Of a stretch of 64,000 bases of DNA, positions 52,025 through 63,912 are shown piece by piece. A program made the translations under genes and the position numbers. Below the pieces are notes generated by a model. The model had not been told where the DNA came from. It worked only from the letters and a program-made list of their open reading frames with translations, and ran no database searches. Origin of the DNA: Schaalia odontolytica (GTDB lineage Bacteria > Actinomycetota > Actinomycetes > Actinomycetales > Actinomycetaceae). Every line of letters begins with the position of its first letter. Position 1 is the first letter of the stretch. The DNA lies in NCBI RefSeq assembly GCF_031191545.1, contig NZ_CP133472.1, positions 372,001-436,000 of the forward strand, given 5' to 3'.

Positions 52025-53230
52025 ATGTTGATTCTGCACACCTCTGACTGGCACCTGGGGCGCACGTTGCACGGAGCGTCCCTGGGCGAGAGCGCAGACG
52101 CGTTCATCGACTGGTTGGTTGCCCTGGTGCGCGAGCGGGGCGTGGATGCCGTGCTCATCTCGGGCGACGTCTTCGATCGGGCGGTTCCGCCAGTGGACGC
52201 TCTCGCGCGGATGCGGCGCGCCCTGCGCGAGCTGACGGCGCAAACGACGGTCATCCTGACATCCGGAAACCACGACGGGGCCGCCCGCCTGGGGCTTTTC
52301 GCGGACATGCTGACCACCTCGCTGCACGTGGTGACCGACCCCGAGGCGATCGGTAGTCCCATCGAGGCCGCCGGCGCGCTGATCTACCCGATGCCCTACC
52401 TGGAGCCCGATCTCGTGCGCCAGCTGCTGTCGGACCTGCCTGTGCATGCTGAGGCCGCCTTGCCCGCTCCCCTTCCCCGTTCCCATCAGGCGGTCCTGGG
52501 GGCCGCGCTGCGACGGGTGCGCGCGGACCTGGAGGCCCGCAGGGGCTGCGGCGACGAGCGCCCGGCCATCGCGATGCCGCACGCCTTCGTGACCGGCGCC
52601 CAGGCCTCGGACTCCGAGCGCGACATCCAGGTGGGCGGCGTCCCCTCCGTGTCCGCCGATCTTTTCGACACTCTCGGAGGCCCAGAGCCCCTGCCCCACG
52701 GCCTGGACTACGTTGCCGCCGGGCACTTGCACCGCCCGCAGAATATCTCGGGGGCCTCGGTCCCGATCCGCTACGCGGGCTCCCCCATCGCATATTCCTT
52801 CTCCGAGGCCGGGGCGGCGAAGTCGGTCACGCTGGTCACCACGGATGCCACCTCGGTGACCGACATCGAGGTGGTGCCCATCCCTACGCTGCGCGCCATC
52901 GCGGTGCTCGAGGGGACCATGGACGAACTGCTCACCGATCCCGACGAGGCCACCACCGCCTCGTACGTCTCGATCACGGTCACGGATGACGCGCGCCCCG
53001 AGCGCATGGTGCCGCGCATCCGCGAGGTCTACCCGCACGCCCTCGTCGTCATGCACCGCCCCTCCCAAGCCCCCTCGTTGGCTCCCACGATGAGCGTGCG
53101 CGCCTCCTTGGACCCACGCGAGGTAACGGAAGAGTTCTACGAGGCCGTGGGCGGGCGCGCCCTGAACCCGCGGGAGCGCGAGCTCGCACTGGACGTGTGG
53201 GCGGCCCTTCGAGGAAAGGACGTGCAGTGA
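52025..53230 (+). CDS. sbcD: exonuclease subunit SbcD
   Basis: 401 residues, Mre11-type calcineurin-like phosphoesterase. Metal-binding motifs: HTSDWHLG (I), SGDVFDRA (II), TSGNHDG (III), MPHAFVTG (IV) and AAGHLHRPQ (V). With SbcC it forms the SbcCD complex that cuts hairpins and double-strand ends. ATG 52025; the longer frame to 51953 overlaps the divergent promoter. Stop overlaps the sbcC start (GTGA). Confidence 0.95.
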   Translation: MLILHTSDWHLGRTLHGASLGESADAFIDWLVALVRERGVDAVLISGDVFDRAVPPVDALARMRRALRELTAQTTVILTSGNHDGAARLGLFADMLTTSLHVVTDPEAIGSPIEAAGALIYPMPYLEPDLVRQLLSDLPVHAEAALPAPLPRSHQAVLGAALRRVRADLEARRGCGDERPAIAMPHAFVTGAQASDSERDIQVGGVPSVSADLFDTLGGPEPLPHGLDYVAAGHLHRPQNISGASVPIRYAGSPIAYSFSEAGAAKSVTLVTTDATSVTDIEVVPIPTLRAIAVLEGTMDELLTDPDEATTASYVSITVTDDARPERMVPRIREVYPHALVVMHRPSQAPSLAPTMSVRASLDPREVTEEFYEAVGGRALNPRERELALDVWAALRGKDVQ

Positions 53231-56200
53231 AGATTCGGTGGCTGCGCATTCACGGCATCGGCCCGTTCGCGGGCGAGCACACGGTCGACTTTTCCTCCTT
53301 CGAGGAGTCCGGCCTGTTCCTGCTGGATGGTCCCACAGGTGCGGGCAAGTCGACGCTCATCGACGCGATCACCTTCGCACTGTACGGGGATGTGGCGCGC
53401 ACGAAGGACGCGTCGAAGGACCGCCTACGTTCCAACCACATTTCGGACGCGGATCCCTCGGAGGCGGAGCTGGTCTTCGAGGTGGCGACGGGCATCTACC
53501 GGGTGAGTCGTACCCCCGCGTACACGCCAGCAGGCAAGAGATCGCAGCGCAATTCGAAATCGACGCTGACCCGCGTCGTGGAGGATCCGGACGCGCCGGA
53601 CGGGTGGCGCACGGTTGAGTCGGTCGCCTCGGGTCCGCGCGACGTGGGATACGAGATTCCACGCATCGTGGGCCTGGACAAGGAGCAGTTCCTGCAGACG
53701 ATCGTTCTTCCACAGGGCAAGTTCTCCCAGTTCCTCAATGCTACGTCGGATGCTCGCGAGCAGATCCTGCGCGACATCTTTGACACGCAGATTTACGTTG
53801 ATTTCACGAAGGCTCTGGAGGAGGCCGCCAAGTCCTCCAAGCGCGACATCGAAGAACGACGCGTCGCCGCGATCGGGGCCTTCGAGCGCGTGCGTTCCCT
53901 GGACGGTGCCCTCAGCGAGGACGCGCACACGGACGTTCTCACCGGCAATCGGGCAGCCGCCGCCGCTGATGCGGAGCAGCTGGACGCCGGAGCGGAGGAT
54001 CCCAGCGCCGTGACTCAGTGGGCGCAGGGCGCGTGCGAGCGAGCACACGAGGCGTACGAGCAGACCCTGCGTGTTGCCCAGGCGGCTGCCGCAACTGCAC
54101 GGGAGGCTTCCCGCGCGCTGGCCGAGGGCCGCGCCCTGGCCGAGGCCCAGGCAGAGCACGCACGCGTGAGCGCGACGCTCGTCGAGCTCAGCGCCTCGCA
54201 GGACGCAATCGCGTCCGACCGCGAGCGTGCCCGTCGGGCACGCCGGGCGCTGGCAGTGGCACCCGTCGATGCAGCCGAGGTCTCGGCGCGCGCTCGTCTG
54301 GAGGCCGCAGGAGACCAGGTCGTGGCCCTGTCCCCGGCTCTCGGGGGCGAGGATGCCATCGATCCGGCATCGCTCACGCCAGAGACCGTGGCCCATCTGG
54401 GCGATCGGGCTCAGGCCGGGCGGGACGAGGCGACGCGCACGCGCGGCTCGCTTGAGGAAGCCCTGGGCGTCGAGCGATCCCTGCCCGACCTGCGCGCGCA
54501 GATCGAGTCGACTCGCTCCGGACACGAACAGGCCCTGGCGCGGGTGAGATCCATCGAGGCTGAGCGCGAGGAATTGCCCCTCGCGATCGAGCAGGCCACC
54601 GCGGCCCTGCGCCTCATGCGGGCGGATGCGGACACCCTCCCCGAGGCCGCGTCCGCGCTGCGCGCCATCAACGAGCGCCTGGATGCCTCGATGCAGGCCG
54701 ATCTGCTGCGCTCGGCCCTCGTGGGCGCATCGGAGGAGCTGCGCGCGGCCACGGTCACGGCCAAGCTCGCGAACGCGGCGGCAGCCGACGGCCACGACCT
54801 GTGGATCGCCCAGAGCGCCTCGGCGCTCGCACGCGAGCTCGAGGAGGACGCGCCCTGTCCCGTGTGCGGCTCCACCGTTCACCCAGACCCGGCTCCTGCG
54901 TCGGACGGGGAGATCACTCGCGAACAGGTCGCCGAGCTGGACCGGGCGCGCGACCGCGCGGAGAGCGCGCTGCGTGAGGCCCAGGGGCGTCATCAGGATC
55001 TTGTTCGTCGCATCGCCCAGCTCAACGAGGTGGCTGGAGCTCCCACACCGTCGCTCGAGACTGAGCGGGATCGAGCAGCCGAGCTCGTCGCGACGCTGGA
55101 GGACCTCACCCCGCAGATCTCCCAGGTTGAGGCTGCCCTCGCGCAGGAGCGCACGCGCCTCGACGGCCTCACCGATGCTCTCGCCAGCGCCCGTGAGAGC
55201 GCCGCCTCCCTCGCATCCACCCTGCAGGAACGTGAATCCACGTTGACCCGCGCCCTCGCTCGCCTCGAGTCCGAGCGCGCAGGCTTCGATTCCCTGGACG
55301 AGCGCGCGGCACACCTGGATGAGTGCGCCCACCGGGCCTCTTCGCTGGCCGCAGCCTGCGCGGATTGGGACAGCGCTCGCCTCGCCCACGAGCAGGCACA
55401 GCGATCTCTCGCGGAGGCATTAACGGAACAGGACCTTCAACTCGACTCCTGGCGCTCCCTCATGCTCCCGCTCCCCCAGGTCGAGGCTCTCGAGGCGCGC
55501 GTGTCCGCTCACGAGAAGGCGCTCTTCGCGGCACGCGAAGCACTCGCGTCGGAGCGCCTCACCCGTGCGGCGTCGGCACCCGCGCCGGACCTCAAGGCCC
55601 TCGCCGAGGCCTCCCGACAGGGCGATGAGGAGAGCGCGCTGGCCGCCCGGGCATCGGGCATTCTCGAGCAGCACTGCGCGCAGCTCGACGCCGCCCGCAT
55701 CTCGCTGGAGCGGGCGTTGGATGCGCTCGCGCGCTCCCGGGAGCAGGCGGGCCCCATCCGTCGCCTCGCGGACATCGCCGCCGCCTCCGGCCCGGAGAAC
55801 CTCGCGTCCACTCCCCTATCGGCATGGGTACTCATCGCACGCCTGGAGGAGGTGCTGGCGGCCGCGAATCCGCGCCTCGCGGCAATCTCGTCGGGGCGTT
55901 ACGAGCTCACGGCCGTCCCCGACGATGGCACGGCCTCGCGCAAGTCTGGCCTGGGCCTGGCAATCATCGATCACGACACGGACGCTCTTCGCAGCCCGCG
56001 CACGCTGTCGGGCGGGGAAACCTTCTACACATCCCTCGCCCTGGCACTCGGCCTCGCGGACGTCGTTTCCGCCGAGGCGGGAGGCGTCGAGCTGCGCACG
56101 ATGTTTATCGACGAGGGATTCGGCTCGCTCGACTCGCACACCCTCGGCCTCGTGATGGCGCAGCTCCAAGCCCTTCGCTGCGCGGGACGCACGGTCGGCG

Positions 56201-56298
56201 TGATTTCGCACGTCGAAGAGATGGCGACACAGATCGCGGATCAGATCCAGGTACGGCCGCTGCCGGAGGGCGGATCAACCCTGCGCGTGCGGGCCTAG
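53227..56298 (+). CDS. sbcC: exonuclease subunit SbcC (Rad50-like ATPase)
   Basis: 1023 residues. N-terminal Walker A GPTGAGKSTLIDAITF (about 37-52), Q-loop ETIVLPQGKFSQFL-like region (TIVLPQGKFSQFLNA), long coiled coils with a central zinc hook CPVCGSTVHP (about 548), and C-terminal signature LSGGETFYTSLALALGLADV with Walker B MFIDEGFGSLD. Typical length. GTG 53227 starts inside the sbcD stop. The coiled coils are Ala/Glu/Arg-rich and give long antisense open frames, which are not genes. Confidence 0.95.
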   Translation: MKIRWLRIHGIGPFAGEHTVDFSSFEESGLFLLDGPTGAGKSTLIDAITFALYGDVARTKDASKDRLRSNHISDADPSEAELVFEVATGIYRVSRTPAYTPAGKRSQRNSKSTLTRVVEDPDAPDGWRTVESVASGPRDVGYEIPRIVGLDKEQFLQTIVLPQGKFSQFLNATSDAREQILRDIFDTQIYVDFTKALEEAAKSSKRDIEERRVAAIGAFERVRSLDGALSEDAHTDVLTGNRAAAAADAEQLDAGAEDPSAVTQWAQGACERAHEAYEQTLRVAQAAAATAREASRALAEGRALAEAQAEHARVSATLVELSASQDAIASDRERARRARRALAVAPVDAAEVSARARLEAAGDQVVALSPALGGEDAIDPASLTPETVAHLGDRAQAGRDEATRTRGSLEEALGVERSLPDLRAQIESTRSGHEQALARVRSIEAEREELPLAIEQATAALRLMRADADTLPEAASALRAINERLDASMQADLLRSALVGASEELRAATVTAKLANAAAADGHDLWIAQSASALARELEEDAPCPVCGSTVHPDPAPASDGEITREQVAELDRARDRAESALREAQGRHQDLVRRIAQLNEVAGAPTPSLETERDRAAELVATLEDLTPQISQVEAALAQERTRLDGLTDALASARESAASLASTLQERESTLTRALARLESERAGFDSLDERAAHLDECAHRASSLAAACADWDSARLAHEQAQRSLAEALTEQDLQLDSWRSLMLPLPQVEALEARVSAHEKALFAAREALASERLTRAASAPAPDLKALAEASRQGDEESALAARASGILEQHCAQLDAARISLERALDALARSREQAGPIRRLADIAAASGPENLASTPLSAWVLIARLEEVLAAANPRLAAISSGRYELTAVPDDGTASRKSGLGLAIIDHDTDALRSPRTLSGGETFYTSLALALGLADVVSAEAGGVELRTMFIDEGFGSLDSHTLGLVMAQLQALRCAGRTVGVISHVEEMATQIADQIQVRPLPEGGSTLRVRA

Positions 56299-56410
56299 GA
56301 ATCGACAGAGACGGGCATCGGGGTGCGGCTTCCCGGTCCGCCCCCACGGGTGCTTGGCGTGCCCGAACGGGTTTGCCGGCCGCACGCGGCGGCGCTGCAC
56401 TCTGGCTGCG

Positions 56411-56881
56411 TCAGCCCTTGTGCAGGGCCAGGACGGCGGGCCGCTCGGAGCGGTCGAACCACGCCAGGGAGGACTCCCACAGGGCGGCCACGGCCTCGTC
56501 GGCGTCCTCCTGGGTGTCGGCACTCAGGACGGCCTGCACGGCGGGACCGGCATCGGGCAGGTCCGCCAGGATCGCAGCCACGTCCGACCAGGTGTATTCG
56601 AAGGCGGCGGCCTCGAAGATGCGGGGCTCGATCTGCTCGCCGGGAGTCAGAGTCGTCGAGGTCGGGGTGTCGACGGCCAGGACCACTCGGGCCGTGCCCG
56701 CCCCCTCCGTCTCCCGGGCCAGCTCGAGGGAGGACAGTGCCGCCTCGGTGATGGCGTCGTCCTCGAGGACCTCGATGTCCTCACCGTTCATGCCTGCTTC
56801 GGGCATGCACAGGACGCCACTGCGCACGGGGGGCAGCGGGACGGACAGGTCGGACAGGACGGCGGGAACGTAGACGCGCAT
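56411..56881 (-). CDS. DUF6912-type protein
   Basis: 156 residues from ATG 56881: MRVYVPAVLSDLSVPL opening, an acidic middle, and SDVAAILADLPDAGPAVQAV. The MRVYVPA start with this length is characteristic of a small family next to CpaE-like genes in actinobacteria. Cytosolic, no known function. Two bases separate it from the CpaE-like gene, so it is the last gene of that operon. Confidence 0.7.
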   Translation of the reverse strand: MRVYVPAVLSDLSVPLPPVRSGVLCMPEAGMNGEDIEVLEDDAITEAALSSLELARETEGAGTARVVLAVDTPTSTTLTPGEQIEPRIFEAAAFEYTWSDVAAILADLPDAGPAVQAVLSADTQEDADEAVAALWESSLAWFDRSERPAVLALHKG

Positions 56882-56883
56882 GG

Positions 56884-58071
56884 TCACAGTGTAGGCATCC
56901 ACTGCGCGACAATCGCCTCCAACGCGTCTGAGGCGTCGCAACGAGTGCCTTTCTCCCCGAGCGCTTTGCCTCGTAGGGCGGCCCGCCCGACGCCCGGGTC
57001 CTCATAGACGACGTGGAAATGGTGGTCGGGCATGAACGCGCCGATCGCGCCCTGTAGGGATGGAACCGGGTGCGGGCCAATGGCGTGCGTGCTCACGCGG
57101 TTAACGATGATGTCGACGGGCATGTCGCGCCCGTGCTCCTCCCACCAACGCGCCAGGAAGGAGAGTCTATTGATGCCTACGATGTCCCCACGTGCCACGA
57201 TCACGAGCCGGTCGGCACGTTCGAGTACTCCGAGGGCGGCATCGTCGCGGCTGGCCCCTCGAGCAGTTTTTTCGAGGGATGTGGCGGCGACATCGACGAC
57301 GCAGTGGCGAGCACTCAGGCGCAGCGCTCCGACGATCGATTCCATGCTCGGACGGCTCACTTCGCGCCAGCGGTGTGGAGTGACGAGTCCAGTGATGACA
57401 CGCAGTCCCTCGCAGCGTTGAACACTGGCCGCATCGATGTCCTGGGGCGTGAGGGGACCGCGAGAGGCTGTGCGCGCCAACAGCGACAGGCCCGAGGCCT
57501 GGACCGGCAATCCGAGAAGGTGAGCAACCGTCGGGTTAGCGGTGTCGGCATCGACGAGAAGCGTCGGCGCACTGCGCGCGAGGATCGTCGCGATGCCGCT
57601 TGCCAGGGTAGTGCGTCCGGGGGCTCCGCTCGTTCCCCACACGGCGATGACGGCGCCCGGAGACGAGGGCGGAGGCGGCGGCTCGGGTCGTTCGTCGGCC
57701 TGGACGTCGTGGACTCGGAGGCTGCGCGTAGCGGCGATCAGTGAATTGACGACCTGTTCGGGACTGCCTGGGGCCGCGACCGAGGCGACACCGAGGGAGG
57801 CGAGCCTGGCCCGCTCCGAGTGCGGCGCGAGAGCCACGACCGACATGCCGCACGCGCGCAGCGCTTCGACGGTCTCGACCGTCATGTCCGGGTCACTGCC
57901 GTCGATAACGGCCAGGTCTGCGACGCCCGCACGGGCCGCAGCGACAACCTCGGCGAGGTCGGCGCAACGCCGGACGATAGCCAGGGTCTCGGAGTGCTCT
58001 TGTATCGCCTGAATGAGAGGTGCCTCGTATCGCTGATCGGCGAGGATGACGACCCCGTGGACGGATGTCAT
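56884..58071 (-). CDS. CpaE/TadZ-like P-loop ATPase (MinD/ParA superfamily)
   Basis: 395 residues. N-terminal receiver-like part (VADLAVIDGSDPDM) and a C-terminal ATPase with WGTSGAPGRTTLASGIAT (deviant Walker A, the usual final Lys is Arg in this subfamily), LLVDADTANPTVAHLLGL and HCVVDVAAT. CpaE/TadZ proteins localise pilus machines; here no other tad genes are visible, so a stand-alone polarity or septum-related role is as likely. Its ATG overlaps the SAF gene stop. Confidence 0.75.
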   Translation of the reverse strand: MTSVHGVVILADQRYEAPLIQAIQEHSETLAIVRRCADLAEVVAAARAGVADLAVIDGSDPDMTVETVEALRACGMSVVALAPHSERARLASLGVASVAAPGSPEQVVNSLIAATRSLRVHDVQADERPEPPPPPSSPGAVIAVWGTSGAPGRTTLASGIATILARSAPTLLVDADTANPTVAHLLGLPVQASGLSLLARTASRGPLTPQDIDAASVQRCEGLRVITGLVTPHRWREVSRPSMESIVGALRLSARHCVVDVAATSLEKTARGASRDDAALGVLERADRLVIVARGDIVGINRLSFLARWWEEHGRDMPVDIIVNRVSTHAIGPHPVPSLQGAIGAFMPDHHFHVVYEDPGVGRAALRGKALGEKGTRCDASDALEAIVAQWMPTL

Positions 58072-58727
58072 GACGCACCGACCGGGACGGCAGCGAGGCC
58101 GTCTGACGAGCTTTGCGCGGCCAGGAGGACGGGCAGCGACTGGGAGTTAGCGAGGATCTCGATGCGCTGTCCCCTCCTCGTCTGGGACGATGACGGGGCA
58201 TCGATCGTGCGTACGAACGTGAAAGACCCCTCGATCTCACGCGCCGGTGCGGTTCCTTGTGCCTGCGTGCGCGTGGGAACGGTCCACAGTCGAATCTTGG
58301 TCCCATCCGCTACCCCATCCGGCAGGCCGGTCGTCACGGTCACAGCGAGACGCACCGTATCCCCCGTGTTTTCGGGTGCCCCCTGCGCGATATCGGAACG
58401 CATGAGAATCTGGCCGGGCGCGAGCTGACGGGTCGCGACGGATCCCATCGGCGCCTCGGATGTTGGGGCATAAACGGAGTCATCCACACGCAGGACGACT
58501 TCGCGCACGTTGTCGGCGGTGATGACGTCGCCGGGCGCGATAGTGCTCGTCACGGTGTAGACGCGGGTTCCTCCCCTCAGGAGCCCGCTCAGGACACTGA
58601 AGGCGATGACGGACGCGATGACGAGGACCACTCCGATGATGAATCGGCGGTCCACCTTGCCTGGGGTGCGCGTCGGAATCGACACTGAAGCTGAGACGCG
58701 TTTCACTCCTCTATAATGCACCGTCAA
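58068..58727 (-). CDS. SAF-domain membrane protein (CpaB-like)
   Basis: Up to 219 residues: one membrane segment (FIIGVVLVIASVIAFSVLSGLL, shown to be single) then an SAF domain (VYTVTSTIAPGDVITADNV, APMGSVATRQLAPGQILM). Such domains occur in CpaB/FlgA pilus-assembly proteins. The start is uncertain: TTG 58727 opens the frame, GTG 58706 overlaps a GAGGAG. First gene of a three-gene operon with the CpaE-like ATPase and DUF6912 protein. Confidence 0.75.
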   Translation of the reverse strand: MTVHYRGVKRVSASVSIPTRTPGKVDRRFIIGVVLVIASVIAFSVLSGLLRGGTRVYTVTSTIAPGDVITADNVREVVLRVDDSVYAPTSEAPMGSVATRQLAPGQILMRSDIAQGAPENTGDTVRLAVTVTTGLPDGVADGTKIRLWTVPTRTQAQGTAPAREIEGSFTFVRTIDAPSSSQTRRGQRIEILANSQSLPVLLAAQSSSDGLAAVPVGAS

Positions 58728-58851
58728 CCGAAAAAACGGTAGGTTGTCGGCTATCCATCAGAATCAACAGACCCCATCGGCCAGATGACAGACAAAAAAT
58801 TGCCGACTCAAACCAATCAAACGAAGCAATCACAACTGATAGCATGTTGTC

Positions 58852-59064
58852 ATGGCAACACGATTCCTCACTCTCGCTGATGTCGCCGAGACCCTGAATC
58901 TCACAATGTCAGCCACCCGCGCCCTCGTTTCCTCCGGCGAACTCCCGGCCATCCAGGTCGGCGGCAAGCACGTGTGGAGGATCGAAGAATCGGTCCTGGA
59001 GCAGTTCATTCAGGACCAATACGTCGCGACGCGCGAGCGTCAGAAGGCGGACAACAATCAGTAA
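58852..59064 (+). CDS. excisionase-type helix-turn-helix DNA-binding protein
   Basis: 70 residues: FLTLADVAETLNLTMSATRALVSSGELPAIQVGGKHVWRIEESVLEQFI, the HTH_17/MerR-like fold of excisionase and BldC-type regulators. ATG 58852 has no ribosome site; a TAGCAT element at 58840-58845 places transcription start at or near the ATG, so the mRNA is probably leaderless. Same position upstream of the LysM-Rv3235-secA block as in related actinobacteria, so a housekeeping regulator rather than a phage gene. Confidence 0.8.
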   Translation: MATRFLTLADVAETLNLTMSATRALVSSGELPAIQVGGKHVWRIEESVLEQFIQDQYVATRERQKADNNQ

Positions 59065-59630
59065 TCGGCTGACCATCGCTGGCCGACAACGCGGAGACGA
59101 CGAAGCCCCGCAAGCGCCAGCGAAACGGTCATCCCTTCCTGTTCATCGCGCCCGTCATAGCTGATGGCCGCACCGCTGAGAGCGACATCGACGTGGTCCG
59201 CATAGACCGCGTCGATGACGCCTCTGTGGTCACCACCGTCAGATTCGATGGCGACGCCGACCCTGCGAGCACTCAGCTCACGCAGCACGTGCCCAACACC
59301 GACACCACCCCTGATCGATGACTCCCGGGCGACGCTGCGCCCCAGAGGCCAGGCACCAACGACGGCGGACAGCATGACGAGGCTGTCGCCGCCCTCACCG
59401 CGCATGAGCACCCAGGTTCGAGTCGAATCAAGGACCTGACCCGACACGACCTGCCCGCCGCGCAACGCGAGGCTGACACCACCCACGACGCCAGCGAGCC
59501 GTGCCGACAGAGTGACAGACGCACGCTCAGCATCCGTGAGCTCATCGATGAGCTCCTCCAGGTCGCGCACGCGCTGCTCTTCAAAGCGCGATTCCAGCTC
59601 GGCAATGAATGCTGACATATCCATATCCAT
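59058..59630 (-). CDS. conserved hypothetical protein
   Basis: 190 residues (three nested ATGs at 59630, 59624 and 59618; GTG 59642 also possible). N-terminal helix ESRFEEQRVRDLEELIDELTDAERA, then a beta-rich part with repeated short strands (GGVSLALRGGQVVSGQV, TWVLMRGEGGDSLVML, RVGVAIESDGGD, HVDVALSGAAISYDG). It converges on the HTH gene with a 7-bp overlap. Function unknown. Confidence 0.65.
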   Translation of the reverse strand: MDMDMSAFIAELESRFEEQRVRDLEELIDELTDAERASVTLSARLAGVVGGVSLALRGGQVVSGQVLDSTRTWVLMRGEGGDSLVMLSAVVGAWPLGRSVARESSIRGGVGVGHVLRELSARRVGVAIESDGGDHRGVIDAVYADHVDVALSGAAISYDGRDEQEGMTVSLALAGLRRLRVVGQRWSADY

Positions 59631-59693
59631 ACGATGCCACACCCCAGGAAGAAGCGCCGCACATCACATTTTTATATCAATATTCCCAACGTA

Positions 59694-59722
59694 TTGACAT
59701 ATACTGATACGAAGCGCATAGT
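59694..59722 (+). promoter_or_regulatory. predicted promoter of the LysM-Rv3235-like operon
   Basis: TTGACA (59694-59699), 17-nt gap, CATAGT (59717-59722), 40 bp before the LysM gene start. The -35 is a perfect consensus match. Confidence 0.55.
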
Positions 59723-59762
59723 TAGCTGCATCGAATCCGTCTCACTCAACGAAGAGTTCACC

Positions 59763-60485
59763 ATGACTGATGATTCACGTACTCCCCCGGGGCAGGCACA
59801 CCTGTCCGACGCATTTCTCTGGCTGGTCGGCGCCCCACTGACCATCCTTGATGGCCTGTACCTGTCCAGACTCGCACCCCCCATTGAGCCTGAGCGTCCG
59901 GAGACTCTCATCCTGCGGATACTTGGCGTGCTCGCCTTCCTCCTGCTGTCCTGGAGCCTCCTCAGCTCGGCATGCGCCCACCTCGCCCTCCTGCGGGGTG
60001 CCCCACCCGTGCTGCGCCGAGTCGCACACGCACTTGTCCTGCGCTGCGGAACGAAGCTCTCGCGCTCGTTGCTCGCCCGGGCGGGCGCCAGCGCGCTCAT
60101 CGGCTCCGCGCTGGTGACCGTCGCTCCCGTCGCCGCGTCGATCGCGACGCCCCAGGAGAACCCATCGGCGGGCGTGTCGCTGACGTGGGCGGATAGCCCA
60201 CATGCCGTGGACGCCACGCAAGAGCCACCACAGACGTCGCCGGCAACTCAGGCCGGTCCTCCAAAGGACTCATCCCCACCACCTGCATCGGATGATCCCG
60301 ATTCGGCCACGGTGTCGGTCGGCGATTCACTGTGGTCGATCGCCGCATCCCTCCGCCCAGGAGCCGACGACGCGGACATCGACGCGACGTGGCGCGCAAT
60401 TTACGAGGCCAACGCGGACACTATCTCCGACCCGGACCTCATCCACCCCGGACAGCGACTCACTCTCCCCCAGGACCTGCCATGA
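59763..60485 (+). CDS. LysM-domain membrane protein
   Basis: 240 residues: two to three membrane segments in the first 125 (ILRILGVLAFLLLSWSLLSSA, GASALIGSALVTVAPVAAS), a Pro/Ser-rich linker, and a C-terminal LysM domain (VSVGDSLWSIAASL, WRAIYEANADTISDPDLIHPGQRLTLP) that should bind peptidoglycan outside the membrane. ATG 59763 follows GAAGAG. Its TGA overlaps the next ATG. Confidence 0.8.
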   Translation: MTDDSRTPPGQAHLSDAFLWLVGAPLTILDGLYLSRLAPPIEPERPETLILRILGVLAFLLLSWSLLSSACAHLALLRGAPPVLRRVAHALVLRCGTKLSRSLLARAGASALIGSALVTVAPVAASIATPQENPSAGVSLTWADSPHAVDATQEPPQTSPATQAGPPKDSSPPPASDDPDSATVSVGDSLWSIAASLRPGADDADIDATWRAIYEANADTISDPDLIHPGQRLTLPQDLP

Positions 60486-60976
60486 GCACCCGAATCGCAC
60501 CCAGATCTCGCATTGACGAACCACGAATGAGGCGAGCGGTGCCAACAGGGTCACGACCCGCTCACCCAATCCAGCCCGCACCCTTCCGCTGGAGCCGCAA
60601 CGAGACGCTCCCCCACGTCGACTCGCCCTCTCGCATTCCTCAGCCCACACGCGCTGGCGTCTCGCTCGGGCTGCCCGACGCCGAGCAGTGGGCAGCCACA
60701 CTCGCGCGCGCGATCGTTGAGGTGGTCACCGGGGCGCGACAGGCCCCGCAGCTGCGACGCTGGCTCCTTCCCGAGCTCTACGGCGCTCTCACCGCCGTCC
60801 ACCTCTCACCCTGCGCGCGCGGAACACGGCCAGTCCACGTTCGCACATGCTCGATCGATGCAGCGACCACCGAGGCCGCAGTCATCGTCTCGACCGCTGC
60901 CCGCACGTACGCGCTCGCCCTGCGCCTCGAGGCATACCGCGGACGCTGGATGATGACGGCTCTCGAGCTCGCCTGA
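60482..60976 (+). CDS. Rv3235-family protein
   Basis: 164 residues: basic, low-complexity N-terminus, then a compact domain (WAATLARAIVEVVTGARQAPQLRRWLLPELYGAL, AATTEAAVIVSTAART, RLEAYRGRWMMTALELA). The domain and its place beside secA match the Rv3235 family of actinobacteria; function unknown. ATG 60482 overlaps the LysM gene stop. Converges on secA across a shared terminator. Confidence 0.8.
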   Translation: MSTRIAPRSRIDEPRMRRAVPTGSRPAHPIQPAPFRWSRNETLPHVDSPSRIPQPTRAGVSLGLPDAEQWAATLARAIVEVVTGARQAPQLRRWLLPELYGALTAVHLSPCARGTRPVHVRTCSIDAATTEAAVIVSTAARTYALALRLEAYRGRWMMTALELA

Positions 60977-61006
60977 CCCTGTCGATGGGTCACACCCACG
61001 AACCCA

Positions 61007-61046
61007 AAACGGGTGAGGGGCTCCCGCAGGAACCCCTCACCCGTTT
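61007..61046. terminator. bidirectional terminator between the Rv3235-like gene and secA
   Basis: 14-bp arms AAACGGGTGAGGGG / CCCCTCACCCGTTT with a 12-nt loop, perfect. Confidence 0.88.
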
Positions 61047-61056
61047 GATGTGCCGC

Positions 61057-63912
<2,856 letters not shown>

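Noticed and set aside
53425-55389. 654-codon minus-strand frame opposite sbcC
   Set aside because: Shadow of the coiled-coil coding sequence.
58852-59064. Phage excisionase
   Set aside because: Position in the conserved secA neighbourhood and lack of an integrase or phage genes favour a housekeeping HTH regulator.
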